Shown: positions 1-9,545 of the stretch, piece after piece
Position numbering within the stretch: the stretch's first letter is position 1
How the letters are laid out: each line of letters starts with the position of its first letter
DNA from: Metabacillus malikii
GTDB taxonomy: Bacteria; Bacillota; Bacilli; Bacillales; Bacillaceae
Length of the DNA stretch: 64,000 nt
Assembly: GCF_030813355.1 (NCBI RefSeq)
Contig: NZ_JAUSUD010000007.1
Span: 124,001 to 188,000, forward strand
Direction of reading: 5' to 3'
The notes under the pieces: model-generated
What the model was told of the DNA's origin: nothing
Database searches by the model: none
What the model saw: only the letters and a program-made list of their open reading frames with translations
Translations under genes and position numbers: made by a program

Positions 1-681
1 AAATTGCTGATTCAATTTAAGCTGAAAGGTTGTAATGGTGTCATTGATAACAGTTTGTAAATCAATGATGTGAAAGGCTTTATCATTCATGTAGTTCCCA
101 TGGTTCCATGAATTTAATTCTGTCAGTAGTTCAACAATTGTTGTCATTCGCCTTGATTCATCCAATAGAGAACCAAAGAGCTCAGGATTACTGTCTATCA
201 TATTATTTTGCAAGGCTTCTAAATAGCCATTTAAATTGGTTAGTGGTGTCCGCAATTCATGTGCTATATCACGTAGCATATTTTCCCGCTGCTCCTGCAT
301 GGATTGTAGACTAGTGGCCATCGCATTAAAGTTTATGATTAATTCCTTTATTTCTCCTGATGAAGAGGACGTGATTTCAGTAGGTTTACGCCCCTCCTTT
401 ATCTCCTTTGCAGCATTTGCTAGTGCTTTAATCGGTTTAATGATATTTCTTGCTGTAATATAGTGAAATAATCCACCTATTAAAAAGGCAAGAATACTTA
501 CAAATAAAAGATAAAGGTTTAATGTGTCAACAAAATCTTGGCCGATTATTTGTTTCGAATTAACTAAGTAACAGGCGTAATTTTTTACAGATAACCCTGC
601 TAGAATAATAACGAGTAAAATGACAAAACTATTAAGTGCAACTAGCTTTGATAAAAGATTTGTAAGTTTCTTATACGCCAA
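1..681 (-). CDS. Sensor histidine kinase, C-terminus off the left edge
   Basis: This is a membrane sensor kinase that would phosphorylate the adjacent OmpR-type regulator. The reverse strand reads on from a TTG codon at 681 (another TTG at 684) that overlaps the end of the regulator gene, so the pair is translationally coupled. Visible in order are a first membrane segment near residues 12-32, a short outside loop, a second membrane segment near residues 50-75, a HAMP linker with IIKPIKAL, and a dimerisation box RDIAHELRTPLTNL whose histidine is the predicted phosphorylation site. The ATP-binding domain lies beyond base 1. No long signal-binding domain is present, which suggests sensing in or near the membrane. 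The TTG start is my inference; it has only a weak upstream GAGAGG. Confidence 0.85.
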   Translation of the reverse strand, partial: MAYKKLTNLLSKLVALNSFVILLVIILAGLSVKNYACYLVNSKQIIGQDFVDTLNLYLLFVSILAFLIGGLFHYITARNIIKPIKALANAAKEIKEGRKPTEITSSSSGEIKELIINFNAMATSLQSMQEQRENMLRDIAHELRTPLTNLNGYLEALQNNMIDSNPELFGSLLDESRRMTTIVELLTELNSWNHGNYMNDKAFHIIDLQTVINDTITTFQLKLNQQF

Positions 682-1369
682 CAAATTTGTATCCCATTCC
701 TCTCACTGTTTGTATATAATCCTTCGGTGTTTTTTCTTTAATTTTCTCACGTAAATGTTTAATATGTACGTCTATCGTACGGTCGGAAACTACTTTTTCA
801 TTCTTTTCGTATATAAGCTGAAGAATTTGCTCTCTTGATAAAATTTGGTTCGGATGCTGCATTAGTGCATGAAGAAGTTTAAATTCAAAATGGGTTAGTT
901 CAAGCTTTTCCCCATTGATTTGTGCTTCACCTTTAACAGGTTTAATTGTAAAGCCTGTAAAGCTTAATTTTCCACAGCGGCTTGCAGTTCTTCGTAATAC
1001 GGCTTCGATACGGACCATTAATTCACCAGGACTGAAGGGTTTGATGACATAATCGTCAGCCCCTAACTTAAATCCACGGATACGTTCTTTCTCAGACACC
1101 TTTGCACTTAGAATAATAATGGGCATAACACTTTTTAAGTCTTCACGAACCCATCTACATATTTCCTCACCACTTATGTTTGGAAGCATTAAGTCAAGTA
1201 TCAAGATACAAGGATCGAACTTTTCAATTTTCACCTTTGCATCTTTTCCGTCAGCTGCTTCAGTAACTTCATAGCCTTCGTTTTCTAGATAAAGGCTAAT
1301 AAGTTTCCGAATTTTAGGATCATCTTCTACAACTAGAACAGTTTTTCCTATTAAATGAGTTGATGACAT
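671..1369 (-). CDS. OmpR/PhoB-family response regulator
   Basis: This is a DNA-binding response regulator of the receiver plus winged-helix class. The receiver spans about residues 10-122, with the acidic pair EDD near 15-17, phospho-acceptor Asp59 in LILDLMLP, the switch Ser in ILSAK and Lys110 in VIKPF. The winged helix occupies about 135-230 and ends with the typical RTIDVHIKHLREKI and VRGMGYKF motifs. I chose the ATG at 1369 over a TTG one codon upstream because a GGGGGG ribosome site lies seven bases before it. It lies between the ccdA-like gene and the kinase, and the three are probably one operon. Target genes cannot be deduced. Confidence 0.92.
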   Translation of the reverse strand: MSSTHLIGKTVLVVEDDPKIRKLISLYLENEGYEVTEAADGKDAKVKIEKFDPCILILDLMLPNISGEEICRWVREDLKSVMPIIILSAKVSEKERIRGFKLGADDYVIKPFSPGELMVRIEAVLRRTASRCGKLSFTGFTIKPVKGEAQINGEKLELTHFEFKLLHALMQHPNQILSREQILQLIYEKNEKVVSDRTIDVHIKHLREKIKEKTPKDYIQTVRGMGYKFVGV

Positions 1370-1387
1370 CAAATCCCCCCTTGTCCA

Positions 1388-2101
1388 TTAAAGTTCGAAT
1401 AAACGAAATGCGGATAACCAGGCACTTATTCTTTGCATTTGTCCACTTAATACTAGGAATCCGAGCATGACCATGACGATACCATTCACAACGGCAAGCT
1501 TACCTAAATATTTGTTTATTTTTCTCATCATTTTAAGTGAATTCGAAATAATAAGAGTTATTAGAAAAAATGGGATCGCCATTCCAAGTGAATAAGCTCC
1601 TAATAGTAAAATTCCTTGAGACAATGTATCTGTTGAACTAGCCAATAGTAGAATAGAGGAAAGGGCTAGTCCGACACAAGGTGACCAGCCACTTGCAAAA
1701 GCCATGCCCAACAAAATTGACCCAAGCATGCTTTTGGGTTTCCGATTTGATTGAATTCTTTTTTCTTTCATTAATAATTTAAATTTTAACAAACCAGCCA
1801 TCTGTAAGCCAAAAATAATAATTAATAAGCCTGCTAACTGCATGATAAGTACACGATAATTTACTAGTACTTTCCCAATGAAGCTTGCTGAAGCTCCAAG
1901 GGCAATAAAGATGATGCTGAATCCTAGAATAAATCCAATTGACCTGTAATAAAGCAGTTTTCGGTCAACATCAAGCTTTGCATCTTCAATTTTCCCTCCA
2001 GTTAAATGTGTTATATATGCCGGCAAAAGTGGAAATACACAAGGGGAGAAAAAAGATAGAGTACCCCCAATGATGGCAAACAAAATACCAATATCATTCA
2101 T
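1388..2101 (-). CDS. ccdA: CcdA/DsbD-like thiol-disulfide electron transfer membrane protein
   Basis: The product is a membrane protein of about 237 residues, the usual CcdA size, with six hydrophobic segments. The two redox cysteines sit in SPCVFPLLPAY near the N-terminus and in GWSPCVGLAL in the middle, each preceded by the family Ser-Pro. CcdA proteins carry electrons from cytoplasmic thioredoxin across the membrane to extracytoplasmic thiol proteins used in cytochrome c maturation or similar tasks. It is the first gene of a probable operon with the OmpR-type regulator and kinase, with a gap of under 20 bp. No cytochrome c or ResA-type gene is nearby, so its partner is unknown. It may be a second, stress-linked copy rather than the housekeeping ccdA. 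Confidence 0.85.
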   Translation of the reverse strand: MNDIGILFAIIGGTLSFFSPCVFPLLPAYITHLTGGKIEDAKLDVDRKLLYYRSIGFILGFSIIFIALGASASFIGKVLVNYRVLIMQLAGLLIIIFGLQMAGLLKFKLLMKEKRIQSNRKPKSMLGSILLGMAFASGWSPCVGLALSSILLLASSTDTLSQGILLLGAYSLGMAIPFFLITLIISNSLKMMRKINKYLGKLAVVNGIVMVMLGFLVLSGQMQRISAWLSAFRLFEL

Positions 2102-2458
2102 TATCTAATCACCTCTTATTCTATTATCAAGTTGATTTGTTAAGTTTTGATTAAGATAGAGAGGAAAGTAAGAAGTATTAGAGAAAAGCTGATGTCAAAT
2201 ATGGATAAAAGGTAAGGTATTGAGAACTTGATTCAGTAAATATCTAATTATGAACGGAATATCGTGCTAAATTGTACATGGTATCATTGCTGTAATTCCA
2301 TTTAAACTAAACATAAAATATGATAATTTGTGATTTTACATGTATTTTTGGAAGCGCTTAAAGAGATAAAACATTTATATTTTGTTTCTTATGAAAAAAA
2401 TCTGTAGAGACCAATAATAGACTTATTATTTGTAATAGATTGATAGGAGGGAATGTTT
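2102..2458. other. Divergent intergenic region between ccdA-like and GH95 genes
   Basis: This gap separates two divergent operons and must hold both promoters. I see a cre-like box at 2349-2362, reported separately, and no clear -35/-10 pair on either strand. No open reading frame with a ribosome site was found. Confidence 0.6.
2349..2362 (+). promoter_or_regulatory. cre-like CcpA box upstream of GH95
   Basis: TGGAAGCGCTTAAA matches the CcpA consensus TGWAANCGNTNWCA at 12 of 14 positions and is centred on GCGC. It lies about 100 bp before the glycosidase start, consistent with glucose repression. A LacI-family local regulator could use a similar site. Confidence 0.5.
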
Positions 2459-4810
2459 TTGCAGAACGAAACGATCACCAAAACAATCGATAACCGAATC
2501 CCAGAATACGGAGCTTTTAGCAGACAACCCGCAGAAAAGTGGGAATTTGCCAACGTTACCGGAAACGGTGAACTAGGTGCTATGCATTATGGTAAACCGG
2601 AGCGCGAAACAGTTATTGTCAATCATGCTGAGCTCTTTTTACCGCTTGGTTCAAAGGAAGAAATTCCGAATATGGCACCGTATTTAGAGGAAGTGCGAAA
2701 AATTAGTAGAACAGAAGGCTACATTGCTTCACATGAATATTTCATCAGAAAAGGTGAGGAGCTAGGTCATACGCTTGTTGATACAGACCCATATCACCCA
2801 GGGGTATTTTTATCAATTGAGCAGCCTTCAGCAAAAGTTGTGCATGACTATATTCGTGCTGTCGATTTTGCAACAGGTGAAGTGTTAACATCTTGGAATG
2901 ATGGAAATCAACAGTTTGAACGAAAGCTTTTTGCTTCACGACAAGATGGGGCAGTGATTATGTCAATTACTTCTAATAAAGTCATGCCGCTTGTTTGTTT
3001 ATCTGCGGAGGAAATAGACCATCCGTTACTAAATGCGAGTTTCGATGTAGGGGCAACGACAATTAAAGGGCTCCACACTTATAAACATGCAGAACATGGC
3101 TATGAAAGCTTCGTCGAAGTTGTCTGTCCAGATGGTCACCTTGCTAGAGAACGAAATCGAATTACTGTGACTAATACAAGGGAAATACTCGTATTTATAA
3201 AAATCATCCCATTTGAGCTTGTCGATAAACTAGGTTCACAGACTGAGAAGCTATTTCCAACTAGACAGAGCTATGCTGAGCTTTTTCAATCGCATCGAAA
3301 AATTCATTCTGAAATGTTTCATCGTGTTGCAATTGACTTCCATGGCGGAGAGAAACGCAATTGGAGTTCAGAGCAATTATTTGAAGACGTTCGCCAAACG
3401 AAAGTATTATCAACAGCATTAGTTGAAAAAATGTTCCATGCCGGGCGCTATATGTTCATCACAAGCTCAGGATTGAGACCACCTAATTTACAAGGGATAT
3501 GGACTGGGACATGGACACCTTCATGGTCTTCGGATTATACATTAGATACAAATCTCCAGCTTGCGATGGCATCTGTTTTTAGTGGCAATATGCTTGAAGG
3601 GTTTAAACCATATGTGGCGCTGCTGGAAAGCTATCTAGATGATTTTAAATACAATGCTAAAACAATGTTTGGTTGTCGTGGTATTATGTCAGGTGTTCGG
3701 GCTTCTAATAGCGGCAAGCATCTCCATTGGGGGGATTCCAGCTGGGGCGAACGGGAATGTGATACATTTTTCGGTGCATTTTGGACCTGTGGTGCAGGGT
3801 GGCTTGCTCATTTATTGTATGATTACTATTTATACACGGGCGATAAACCGTTTTTACAGGAGCATGTTGTTCCATACTTAAAAGAGGTTGTGCTCTTTTA
3901 TGAGGACTTTCTCTATGAAGAGAATGGAACATTCGTATTCAATCCTTCTTATTCAGCAGAAAATGGTATTGCTGCTAATAGTACACAGGATATCGCAGTG
4001 GCGAAACAGGTACTGACAAATCTCATTTCTGCATGTAACGAGTTGAACATCGATAAAGAACAAATCCCACATTGGGAAACTATGCTTAATAAGCTACCTC
4101 CATATCTTATTAACGAAGAAGGTGCTTTGAAGGAATGGGCTGTAAATGACCATGATGATAACTATAATCATCGTCATTATTCACATTTGTATCCGATTTT
4201 CCAAAGCTATGAATTCTCAGAAGAGGAGACACCAGAACTATGGGTAGCTTCAAAGATTGCGTTAGAAAAGAAATTTGAGCATTGGTTGTACAATCCAAAT
4301 ACAGATACTTCATCACATGGTCGTATGCATGCTGGTTTAGCGGCGGCACGATTTGGAATGGGGGATATTGTTTGGGATATTTTTCGAATGATGGCTTCAG
4401 GTGGAGCAATCTATCCTAGTATGATGACTGCTCATTATGACAACTATGATGTATTCAATGTTGATGCAAACGGAGCGATTCCAGAGCTCATTCACAATTT
4501 GCTCGTATTCTCGCTACCTGGCAAAATAGATTTACTGCCTGCATTACCAAATGAACTTACAAGTGGAAAAATTTCCGGAACATTATGCCGGGGGCAAATT
4601 TATATTAATGAGCTCAGCTGGGATATAAAGAATGAAGGAAAAATTGAATTAAACGTTACTTCGAAAACAGACCAGGATGTTCATATAAGAATAAAGAGAA
4701 ATGAGGCTTTTATGCTAACTACAGAAGAGCATGTTGTAAAGGAAGATGATGGGTGGAAGCTATCATTGAAAAAGGCTGAGCAAGTAAAGCTCATTTGGCA
4801 GATAGTGTAA
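2459..4810 (+). CDS. Glycoside hydrolase family 95-like (alpha-L-fucosidase type)
   Basis: This is a 783-residue protein matching GH95, whose members remove alpha-linked L-fucose or L-galactose by inversion. The N-terminal beta-sandwich runs to about residue 280, with AEKWEFANVTGNGELGAM near its start. The (alpha/alpha)6 barrel contains LQGIWTGTWTPSW, DTNLQ near 363, PSYSAENG with a Glu near 501 at the general-acid position, HRHYSHLYPIF, and FNVDANG with an Asp near 669 at the base position. It ends in a short C-terminal beta domain after IDLLPALP. There is no signal peptide, so it is probably cytoplasmic and acts on imported oligosaccharides. The TTG at 2459 sits eight bases after AGGAGG; the ATG at 2453 is too close. 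The first of two paired Asn residues is Asp here. Confidence 0.82.
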   Translation: MQNETITKTIDNRIPEYGAFSRQPAEKWEFANVTGNGELGAMHYGKPERETVIVNHAELFLPLGSKEEIPNMAPYLEEVRKISRTEGYIASHEYFIRKGEELGHTLVDTDPYHPGVFLSIEQPSAKVVHDYIRAVDFATGEVLTSWNDGNQQFERKLFASRQDGAVIMSITSNKVMPLVCLSAEEIDHPLLNASFDVGATTIKGLHTYKHAEHGYESFVEVVCPDGHLARERNRITVTNTREILVFIKIIPFELVDKLGSQTEKLFPTRQSYAELFQSHRKIHSEMFHRVAIDFHGGEKRNWSSEQLFEDVRQTKVLSTALVEKMFHAGRYMFITSSGLRPPNLQGIWTGTWTPSWSSDYTLDTNLQLAMASVFSGNMLEGFKPYVALLESYLDDFKYNAKTMFGCRGIMSGVRASNSGKHLHWGDSSWGERECDTFFGAFWTCGAGWLAHLLYDYYLYTGDKPFLQEHVVPYLKEVVLFYEDFLYEENGTFVFNPSYSAENGIAANSTQDIAVAKQVLTNLISACNELNIDKEQIPHWETMLNKLPPYLINEEGALKEWAVNDHDDNYNHRHYSHLYPIFQSYEFSEEETPELWVASKIALEKKFEHWLYNPNTDTSSHGRMHAGLAAARFGMGDIVWDIFRMMASGGAIYPSMMTAHYDNYDVFNVDANGAIPELIHNLLVFSLPGKIDLLPALPNELTSGKISGTLCRGQIYINELSWDIKNEGKIELNVTSKTDQDVHIRIKRNEAFMLTTEEHVVKEDDGWKLSLKKAEQVKLIWQIV

Positions 4811-4847
4811 CAGCATTTTAGAAAGACTAGACATGAGGTGGATACAT

Positions 4848-5558
4848 ATGGAAATGAATGGATTAATGGGCGGCTTTTATAAATTTTCGGTAATCTTTAC
4901 ACGGATCGTGGTAACAAATATGATGTGGTTGCTTTTTAACCTGCCAATCTTATATGTTTTGCTTAGTTTAATAGGAAGTAACTTTGCGAATTTGCAAACG
5001 ACAGGAATCCTTCTCGCCATATTGACGCCATGTGTTTTCTTTCCTGCAACCGCTGCGATGTATGGTATTGCTAGAAAGTGGGTAATGGGGGAAGGAGATA
5101 TTCCGGTTATCCGCTCGTACTTGAGATACTATAAGGAAAATTATCGAAAAAGCCTGCTAGGTGGTATTGTCTTCGTATTATTTTGGAGTGGCTGGCTCGT
5201 TAATTATCTATTATTCTTTAAAGACCAATCACCACTCATTCTTGCTGTCTTTTTCATCATTACTGCATTCTTTTTTACATGGAATAGTCACTATTTTTCA
5301 TACATTGTCCATTTTGAATTACGGTTTGTCACGATGTTAAAAAATACGTTTATACTTACAATTAGCAATCCATTTTCGACTGTAGGTGTGGCCTTAATTG
5401 CTGGTGCATTTGTTTACATGAGCAGCAGTTTAACATTTTTGCTACCAATTGGAATTGGTTCATTAATCGCTTATTTCTCATATTTTTATTTTTATAAAAT
5501 TATACAGAAGACGATACTGAAAATAGAAAGTCGAAAAGCAAGTGTAAATCAAGCTTAA
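4848..5558 (+). CDS. DUF624 (YesL-like) membrane protein
   Basis: This is a five- or six-span membrane protein of about 236 residues with the DUF624 start MNGLMGGFYKFSVIFTRIVVTN, which is typical of YesL-like proteins. That family is commonly encoded beside YesMN regulators and oligosaccharide ABC importers, but its biochemical role is not established. I chose the ATG at 4848 because GAGGTGG lies six bases before it. An upstream in-frame ATG at 4833 would place the ribosome site inside the gene. It follows the GH95 gene by 37 bp and is probably co-transcribed. It may once have adjoined the GH3-YesMN block, now separated by the bacteriocin locus. Confidence 0.85.
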   Translation: MEMNGLMGGFYKFSVIFTRIVVTNMMWLLFNLPILYVLLSLIGSNFANLQTTGILLAILTPCVFFPATAAMYGIARKWVMGEGDIPVIRSYLRYYKENYRKSLLGGIVFVLFWSGWLVNYLLFFKDQSPLILAVFFIITAFFFTWNSHYFSYIVHFELRFVTMLKNTFILTISNPFSTVGVALIAGAFVYMSSSLTFLLPIGIGSLIAYFSYFYFYKIIQKTILKIESRKASVNQA

Positions 5559-5640
5559 ACGGCATGGATAAAAAAGGCTATTAACTTCGTAACACCTTGA
5601 AGGAGTCGTTCAATCAATTAAATGCATTAAACAAATAAAG

Positions 5641-5686
5641 AAGGAAATCTTTTCACTATAATGAGAAAATGATTCCCTTTTTTATT
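5641..5686. terminator. Possible bidirectional terminator between convergent operons
   Basis: AAGGAAATCTTTTC and GAGAAAATGATTCCC can form an imperfect stem with an internal loop. It is followed on the plus strand by a T run and preceded by A-rich bases that give a U run on the minus strand. It separates the DUF624 gene from the end of the bacteriocin operon. Confidence 0.4.
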
Positions 5687-5748
5687 TGTATCAGACAATT
5701 ATGTTTGAATTGGTAACGTTCATTAATCAAATGCACAGTTCACTATAA

Positions 5749-7293
5749 CTACATAAAACTCAATTTCTCTAGGATAAAATGTAAGATTCTTTTAGAGTCA
5801 TAGACGATATGTGCTTCGCAGGACATACCGATTTTAATCGAAATTCCTTTCTCCTGCAGCGATTTCATAGGAATCGTTGACTCGGCAACAAAATAATTCG
5901 CATTTGTTTCACTATCCACAACAATATCTGGACTTATATATGTTACTTTACCAGTAATACGTTTATTTTCATCTTTGGAAAGTGAATCAAATCTAAAGTT
6001 AATCGCATCTCCAATTTTTATCTTTCCAATTTCACTGCTAGGAATCGATAATTTAATTTTATATACTTTATTTTTCTCAGGAATAATCGAAAGGATTTTT
6101 TCGCCGCCTTGAAGTACATCCCCTTCACTGATTGGTTGTCCTAATTCAACGATACCAGTACTTGGGGCTAATATTTCGCTTGATTTCTCGGTTTCGTTGT
6201 TTAGTTTAGCCTGTGATTGTAGAGTAACTAATTGATTTTCTAGTTGTTGTATCGAATCATTAATTTGCGCAATTGTTTCTTTTTCATATTCCATTTTCGA
6301 GCTTAGAACTTGACTAATTTGGACGCCATATTGGCTATTGCTTGGTTGGTATGAATTCAATTCAATACTACGTTTTTCAGAATCTAAGCTATTAATTGAA
6401 GACAGAATTTGAGTTTGATAGTCTGTTTTTAATTGGTGGATCGCTTCATTTTTTTGCTTCTCTAAATCTTCAAATGAAATCTCACTTGACTGGTTAACTG
6501 CAACATCCTGAAGTCCTTCCTGAACCTGTAAAGCTTTTTCACTTTCCTCAGCCTGGTTTTGAAGAGTTGTCATTTGCTGTTCATACTCGTTTTCAATTTT
6601 GTCCAAATCTGCTAGGTAACGTTTGTATAATATATAAGCACTTGAATCATTGTTTATTGATATATCCTTGTTGTTCATTATTTTTTGCTCAAGGTTTTTA
6701 TATTGATTAACTTCATTTGTAAGGTCGGCTAATTCTGAATCAACCTTTAAATGCTGATTCGATACATAACTTTTTGACTCATTTTCCATTTCTTGAAGTA
6801 GTGTTATTTCCTTTTGCAAGCTTTCTTGTTTAAGTAAATATTTGTCAAGTTCATTTCGATACTTTTCAACTAATTCTCCTTCACCATTAATTGTATTGCG
6901 ATTAGAATCTATTCCTTCCTTATATGTTTGTAGAAGTTCTACTTCTTCCTTTAAAGTAGCAATTTGAGTATCGAGTTCTTCCTTTTTTATCGTAACCTCA
7001 TCGTTATTAATCGTTAAGAGAGGCTCATTTTCCTTCACAATTTGCCCTTCTTCAACATACACTTTTTCGATTTCACCTGGCTTTCCGCTAATTGTACGAA
7101 TATCCTCACCAGGCCGAACAATTCCGACTGCTTTCGTATATTCATCAATTTTGCCAAAGTAGCTCCATGCTAGAAGTGTAGCAATGATGAGTAAGAGGAT
7201 GACTAAAAATAGTGGGACTATTCGATTAGGCTTGGCATTGAGAATATCTTTGCTAGCTGACCATTCTTCCATATCAATTATATTTTTTCTCAT
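5749..7293 (-). CDS. HlyD-family secretion accessory protein of the bacteriocin exporter
   Basis: This 514-residue periplasmic-adaptor-type protein would work with the neighbouring C39-peptidase ABC transporter to export double-glycine peptides. It has a short cytoplasmic N-terminus, one membrane anchor near residues 27-47, a barrel-sandwich half with KVYVEEGQIVKENEPLL, about 280 residues of Gln/Glu/Lys-rich coiled coil, and the second half with GIVELGQPISEGDVLQGGE and a C-terminal beta-barrel. That order is the standard HlyD/MesE/ComB plan; the coiled coil is long for a Gram-positive accessory protein. It lies 20 bp after the exporter gene and is the last gene of the operon. Confidence 0.9.
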   Translation of the reverse strand: MRKNIIDMEEWSASKDILNAKPNRIVPLFLVILLLIIATLLAWSYFGKIDEYTKAVGIVRPGEDIRTISGKPGEIEKVYVEEGQIVKENEPLLTINNDEVTIKKEELDTQIATLKEEVELLQTYKEGIDSNRNTINGEGELVEKYRNELDKYLLKQESLQKEITLLQEMENESKSYVSNQHLKVDSELADLTNEVNQYKNLEQKIMNNKDISINNDSSAYILYKRYLADLDKIENEYEQQMTTLQNQAEESEKALQVQEGLQDVAVNQSSEISFEDLEKQKNEAIHQLKTDYQTQILSSINSLDSEKRSIELNSYQPSNSQYGVQISQVLSSKMEYEKETIAQINDSIQQLENQLVTLQSQAKLNNETEKSSEILAPSTGIVELGQPISEGDVLQGGEKILSIIPEKNKVYKIKLSIPSSEIGKIKIGDAINFRFDSLSKDENKRITGKVTYISPDIVVDSETNANYFVAESTIPMKSLQEKGISIKIGMSCEAHIVYDSKRILHFILEKLSFM

Positions 7294-7313
7294 ATATTAA
7301 CACTCCATAAACT

Positions 7314-9509
7314 TTACTGAAATGAAGGTACAGTTTCTATTAAAAACTCTTGTGGAAGTTGATCTCTCCATAAGTGATAATACTTACCTTTACGATCCAT
7401 AAGCTCTTGATGGACACCTTCTTCTAAAACTTCTCCATTATTAAGGACGACGATATGGTCACAATGCATAATTGTACTTAAGCGATGTGCAATAATGATT
7501 GTTGTAATTCCATTAATCGAACTAATTGTCTCTGTAATCGCTTTTTCAGTCGTTGTGTCCAAGTTAGAAGTTGCTTCATCCATAATGAGTATATCGGGAT
7601 TTTTTAATAATGCCCGTGCAATTGCTAAACGTTGAATTTGTCCACCCGAAAAGTTAGAGCCATTTTCTTCAATTATAGAATCGTAACGTAATGGTAAATT
7701 ATTTACAAAATCATGCACTCTCGTAATTTTACATACTCTAATGATGTCATCAAATGTAGCTTCGTCATTTCCAAGCATTAGATTTTCTCTTATCGTTCCT
7801 GTGAAGAAAAAGGCATCTTGAGTTATGTAAGCAATTTTTTTACGAATCGTCTCTAATTGTATATCTTGAATATTGACACCATTTATATAAATATCGCCTT
7901 TTTCCTGTTTATGAAACTGCACGAGAAGCTGGACTAATGATGTTTTACCCGAACCGCTTTCTCCGACTAAGGCCACTTTCTTTCCTTTAGGGATGTACAT
8001 ATTAATTCCATTTAAAATTTTTGCTCGCGTCCCAAAGCGAAAGTGGACATCTTGAAGAAGGATGTCTCCTTTAAGCGTGTCTGGCTTTAGTTTTTTGTCC
8101 TCTGTAGATGAGACTTCCTTATCTAAATCCATAATTTCCATTAACCTGTCCGTTGCAACAACAGCTGATTGCATTTGCGGCTGGAGATTAATTAAATTCT
8201 GAATAGGTTCTAAAAAGTATGCAAGTAATGCATTAAAGGTAATTAATTGTCCAATTGTTAAACGACCGTCAATAACCAACGTGGAACCAACCCATAGGAT
8301 AATGACACCACCGACCAATTGAACAAATGTTTTTAGCGATGTCTGGATATTGTTATAATTCCCATGCTTAAATACACTTCTTATTAAGCTGACGAATTTT
8401 TTTTCAGTTTCAAACTGTACTTCTTTTTCAGCGTGAAATGATTTTACTGTTTCAATCCCGGTAACAGACTCAACTATATATGATGTAAATTCTGCGTTAT
8501 TTTGCATCTCTTCACGATTGATTTTTTCAAAGAAATGATGAAATGACCATACAATTGCAATATAAAACGGAATCATACAGCATGTTACCGCAAATAATAC
8601 TTTACTTTGCGTAAATAAAATTGCTCCGCCAACAAGGATCATTAAGATATCAATCATAATTGTTAGTGCGGCACTTGAAATCGCTTCTCTTACTTTAGAA
8701 GCATCCATTAATCTTGAAACAACTTCACCAACTTTACGATTATTGAAAAAGTTCATCGGAAGTGACAATACATGTTTGTAATAGCCAATAATTAATGAAA
8801 TATCCAATCGTTGACTCATAAACAGCAATAGATAGCTCCTGAAAAAGTTCAAGATTACTCGAAACATATAAAGGACAATGACTCCAATGGAGACAATATG
8901 TAGTGTATTTGTTAATTGATAAGGTAAAATTTCATCTATTAAATATTTAAAGTAAAAAGCCCCAAGAATACCAAACACAGTATATAGCAAAGATGCTAGA
9001 AATATATGGGTTAATAATTTCTTTTGCGGCTTTAAAAGTTCTATAAATCGGCTAACAGTACTTTTAGTTTCATTGCGACTGACAAATTCTTCACTAGGAA
9101 CTAACAGGACAAGTACATTTGTCCAAATATCGAAGAACTCTTGCGGGGAGAGTGTTTGAATTCCTTTTGCAGGGTCGGCTATGATTACTTTATTTTTTGT
9201 AATCTTATGGATAACGACATAATGTAATAATTTATTATCAATGACGACATGTGCGATTGCAGGAAGGGGGAATTCACCGAAAAAGGCTTCTTTATTCGCT
9301 TCGACTGCCTTTACAGTAAATCCAAGTTTTTCTGCTGCAACTGTTAATCCATATACACTAGTTCCTCTATGGTCAGTTCCTGCCACTTCTCTAATTTTTG
9401 AGATCGGTATTTTTAATTGATAGGATCTGGCTACTGTTGCTAAACAAGCAGCACCACAGTCTTTCAAATCGTGCTGTTTCACACATTCATATTTTTTAAA
9501 CAGATTCAT
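7314..9509 (-). CDS. Bacteriocin-processing ABC transporter with C39 peptidase domain (PCAT)
   Basis: This 731-residue exporter cuts double-glycine leaders and pumps out the mature peptides. The N-terminal C39 peptidase (about 1-140) shows the catalytic Cys18 in KQHDLKDCGAACLA, His in LHYVVIH and Asp in IADPAKG. Six membrane spans cover about 165-440. The nucleotide-binding domain has Walker A GESGSGKTS, signature FSGGQIQR, Walker B ILIMDEATS and the H-loop IIAHR. All key residues are intact, so the transporter should be active. Its cargo is presumably the three GG-leader peptides encoded just upstream. It resembles NukT, ComA and LagD-class exporters; Cys-free cargo points to an unmodified class II system rather than a lantibiotic. 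Confidence 0.95.
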   Translation of the reverse strand: MNLFKKYECVKQHDLKDCGAACLATVARSYQLKIPISKIREVAGTDHRGTSVYGLTVAAEKLGFTVKAVEANKEAFFGEFPLPAIAHVVIDNKLLHYVVIHKITKNKVIIADPAKGIQTLSPQEFFDIWTNVLVLLVPSEEFVSRNETKSTVSRFIELLKPQKKLLTHIFLASLLYTVFGILGAFYFKYLIDEILPYQLTNTLHIVSIGVIVLYMFRVILNFFRSYLLLFMSQRLDISLIIGYYKHVLSLPMNFFNNRKVGEVVSRLMDASKVREAISSAALTIMIDILMILVGGAILFTQSKVLFAVTCCMIPFYIAIVWSFHHFFEKINREEMQNNAEFTSYIVESVTGIETVKSFHAEKEVQFETEKKFVSLIRSVFKHGNYNNIQTSLKTFVQLVGGVIILWVGSTLVIDGRLTIGQLITFNALLAYFLEPIQNLINLQPQMQSAVVATDRLMEIMDLDKEVSSTEDKKLKPDTLKGDILLQDVHFRFGTRAKILNGINMYIPKGKKVALVGESGSGKTSLVQLLVQFHKQEKGDIYINGVNIQDIQLETIRKKIAYITQDAFFFTGTIRENLMLGNDEATFDDIIRVCKITRVHDFVNNLPLRYDSIIEENGSNFSGGQIQRLAIARALLKNPDILIMDEATSNLDTTTEKAITETISSINGITTIIIAHRLSTIMHCDHIVVLNNGEVLEEGVHQELMDRKGKYYHLWRDQLPQEFLIETVPSFQ

Positions 9510-9545
9510 AAGAGGTCTTCCCTTTCCTCGGATTCACATTACATG

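Noticed and set aside
108-463. Plus-strand frames at the left edge
   Set aside because: The minus strand encodes a clear histidine kinase with HAMP and H-box there.
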